From: Lactarius indigo
Lineage: Eukaryota > Basidiomycota > Agaricomycetes > Russulales > Russulaceae
Assembly: GCA_025766275.1 (NCBI GenBank)
Contig: JAFKAC010000010.1
Location: forward strand, 1,302,001-1,366,000
Direction: 5' to 3'
DNA length: 64,000 bases
Shown: one piece after another, positions 63,201 to 64,000 of the stretch
How positions within the stretch are numbered: the stretch's first letter is position 1
Layout: each line of letters starts with the position of its first letter
Made by a program: the position numbers and the translations under genes
Notes under the pieces: model-generated
The model's database searches: none
What the model saw: only the letters and a program-made list of their open reading frames with translations
What the model was told of the DNA's origin: nothing

Positions 63201-64000
63201 GCTAAGGGATTCACGCAGATCCCTGGCATAGATTTTGATGAAACCTTCTCTCCCGTCGCACGATTTGAGTCGCTACGATTACTTCTGGTGTTGGCCGCGC
63301 TGGAGGACTGGCACATCCATCAGATGGATGTTAAGTCTGCTTTTCTCAATGGCGTGCTTGACGAGGAGATTTACATGGAGCAGCCACAAGGTTTCACTGT
63401 CACTGGCTCTGAGACGAAGGTGTGTCACCTGGTTAAAGCGATCTATGGTCTCAAACAGGCCTCCCGCGCATGGAACTTGCAATTCCATGGAGTGCTCACT
63501 GCACTCAGCTTTAAGCGGACGTTTGCTGATGCAGGCATATATGTGATGCCTCAACGGGAGGGGTATGATCCACTCTTCGTTATTGTCTACGTTGACGACA
63601 TCACTATACTGGGTCCCTCGCTGAGTGGTATCAAGCGTTTGAAGTCAGATTTGTCTGAACGCTATGAGATGACAGATCTCAGGGAGATAGAGTCTTATCT
63701 TGGTATGCGCATTGTGCGCGACCGCTCCCTTAGACGCATCGAAATAGATCAGTCTGGCTACATCAAGGATGTCCTTGAACGCTTTGGCATGTCTGATGCC
63801 ACACCACACAACACACCCTTGCCCGCTGGTGCTGACAAGCACCTGGTTAAATATACGTCGCAGGCAACTGCCTCAGATATTTCCCACTACCAGTCTCTGA
63901 TTGGGAGTCTGCTTTACGTGCAGATTGGCACTAGGCCAGATATCTCCTTTGCTGTGTCACGTTTGGCGCAGTACGCAGCAAACCCTTCACCACAACATCT
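60228..64000 (+). CDS. Copia gag-pol polyprotein (3' end outside the window)
   Basis: One frame of 1,257 codons open to the window edge, starting ATG 60228. Gag: RLEQFDGTGWNEWSGTIEVI (UBN2/retrotran_gag type) and zinc knuckle CHYCNKKGHIKPDC. Protease MMDSGATHHI at codon ~342. GAG-pre-integrase WHQRMGHISS...CHGCEMGK. Integrase core with HSDLAGPMQT and LHSDRGGKYMS. Reverse transcriptase WVFKLKVDGCYRARLVAKGF, QMDVKSAFLNG and VYVDDI at codon ~1121, with KAIYGLKQASRAW. The domain order protease-integrase-RT is Ty1/Copia. The third catalytic integrase residue is lost: NGKAKRFNRTI instead of NG.AERFNRT, Lys at codon 635 (62130-62132), so integration activity is predicted to be dead although the frame is open. 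RNase H lies beyond the window. Confidence 0.93.
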   Translation, partial: MSGSSSTPAAGAGAPPSPTGGSAGGSLPPPSGSTPSTRVSAAYGATFGMPSGIRLEQFDGTGWNEWSGTIEVILTLHEAEDVFTLDTPPSGITTDEWDSVQRRSKAYLRLYLKPDVYSLVADNTAYPTFKDKWAKLKDVYGGASGSTTIFNLWIQITQACLDDSAPMAAQLAKLNELRVALSNAQMGVSDVQYCLILLHTLPPSYEVLASTILTSGAPSTLKHTEIIARIVSEEACRSGPSGSSLNKVAPVKLTGKKGKKDHSGLTCHYCNKKGHIKPDCRRRKKDEADAKEKEKAGNKATNSHVLVPTTASITEVVEPKIDWASESIGVALYAASRVHWMMDSGATHHITPHRSDFKNYTPTKGTVRLGDKSTIDQVGVGSVVFTTSQGISITLSNVLHLPQVKTRFLSTRALAQKGAEIAFDSGSFKISVNQKCVAKGYLEDNLYWLDAASVSLNAHTKSSAATLDIWHQRMGHISSAALKAHGPSATTGMDIDSSTTAHTVCHGCEMGKSTRQPFSASSNKRTTRQFEIVHSDLAGPMQTQSLQGSTYTATFIDDHTKFTVVHFLKSKDQFAKSLQMYLAWGETQSGHKLHALHSDRGGKYMSSVTQDILKQKGIEHHLTMPGSPQSNGKAKRFNRTIMDKAMSMLHTAGMSKGFWEHVVCAAVHIYNRSPVRGLKWRTPYELWHSGKVPDVSHLRVFGCKGYMHVPADKRRKLDAKAIEVTLIGFEPESKGYKLWDRSTRSVRVSRDVTFDESSFPSLQGVETHPTPSPPVVPSTTVTAVPHPPALPPMRAPSPAHSSSSEEEDVENLLDPPQVQPRPTTPPPALPALPTTPKREQTTPTSPPLRPSATCIMRHVPPPSPEMPGGFEDCAQRSQLLCEMDNAPRRTACVPVPNPRYFNADNAAWRGRCLGYAELLAAAFVGRDPATYAEAMRSTAADEWTKACQYEMDALAKNGTWELVDLPPNRKAVKSKWVFKLKVDGCYRARLVAKGFTQIPGIDFDETFSPVARFESLRLLLVLAALEDWHIHQMDVKSAFLNGVLDEEIYMEQPQGFTVTGSETKVCHLVKAIYGLKQASRAWNLQFHGVLTALSFKRTFADAGIYVMPQREGYDPLFVIVYVDDITILGPSLSGIKRLKSDLSERYEMTDLREIESYLGMRIVRDRSLRRIEIDQSGYIKDVLERFGMSDATPHNTPLPAGADKHLVKYTSQATASDISHYQSLIGSLLYVQIGTRPDISFAVSRLAQYAANPSPQH

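Overview
The window looks like a piece of an agaricomycete (Basidiomycota) genome. Genes have many short introns (about 40-65 nt, GTNNGT...YAG). Host genes include WSC-domain and Ser/Pro-rich proteins. Transposons are chromodomain Ty3/Gypsy elements, a Tnp2/Plavaka-type DNA transposon and a Ty1/Copia element. No rRNA, CRISPR array or bacterial operon structure was seen. Everything here is read by eye; no database search was run.

Layout. (1) 1-7.4 kb: three WSC-domain gene copies on the + strand: one cut by the window edge, one complete (4161-5661), one decayed. (2) 7.5-14.5 kb: ordinary host genes: a single-pass membrane protein, a 78-residue hydrophobic/Cys-Arg protein split over three exons, and a ~1,020-residue disordered protein. 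(3) 14.9-20.2 and 43.1-49.1 kb: a tandem array of genes for a four-helix-bundle domain resembling the fungal HeLo/MLKL N-terminal domain (copies A-D, + strand), facing decayed 3' ends of an SNF2/Lsh-type helicase (- strand). (4) 20,179-43,078: one 22.9 kb transposon with 19-bp terminal inverted repeats and a 5-bp target duplication (CTCAA). It sits inside one of those helicase copies and carries a Tnp2-like transposase plus two accessory genes. Two Gypsy elements (24,413-32,319 and 33,188-41,141), each with its own target duplication, are inserted into the transposase coding sequence. (5) 49.3-50.9 kb: hairpins and a 20-bp minisatellite. (6) 51-64 kb: a Copia element whose 5' leader is split by a third Gypsy element (52,205-60,089) and whose gag-pol runs off the right edge.

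The three Gypsy elements share an unusual architecture. Each has an ATG-free leader and a gag frame that opens at GTG or CTG in a strong context. Each has a self-complementary primer site (11 nt just after the 5' LTR pair perfectly with 11 nt placed 33-35 nt downstream of the TATA box). Each has a canonical -1 slippery heptamer between gag and pol, a C-terminal chromodomain, and a further coding segment after pol (ORF3) with coiled-coil and, in two elements, zinc-knuckle features. All ten premature stops seen in elements 1 and 3 are TGA and look like CGA-to-TGA decay. Element 2 has none and has almost identical LTRs, so it is the youngest.

The insertions give a time order: helicase/HeLo-like array, then the Tnp2 transposon, then the Gypsy elements inside it. 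On the right arm, Copia came first and Gypsy 3 second.
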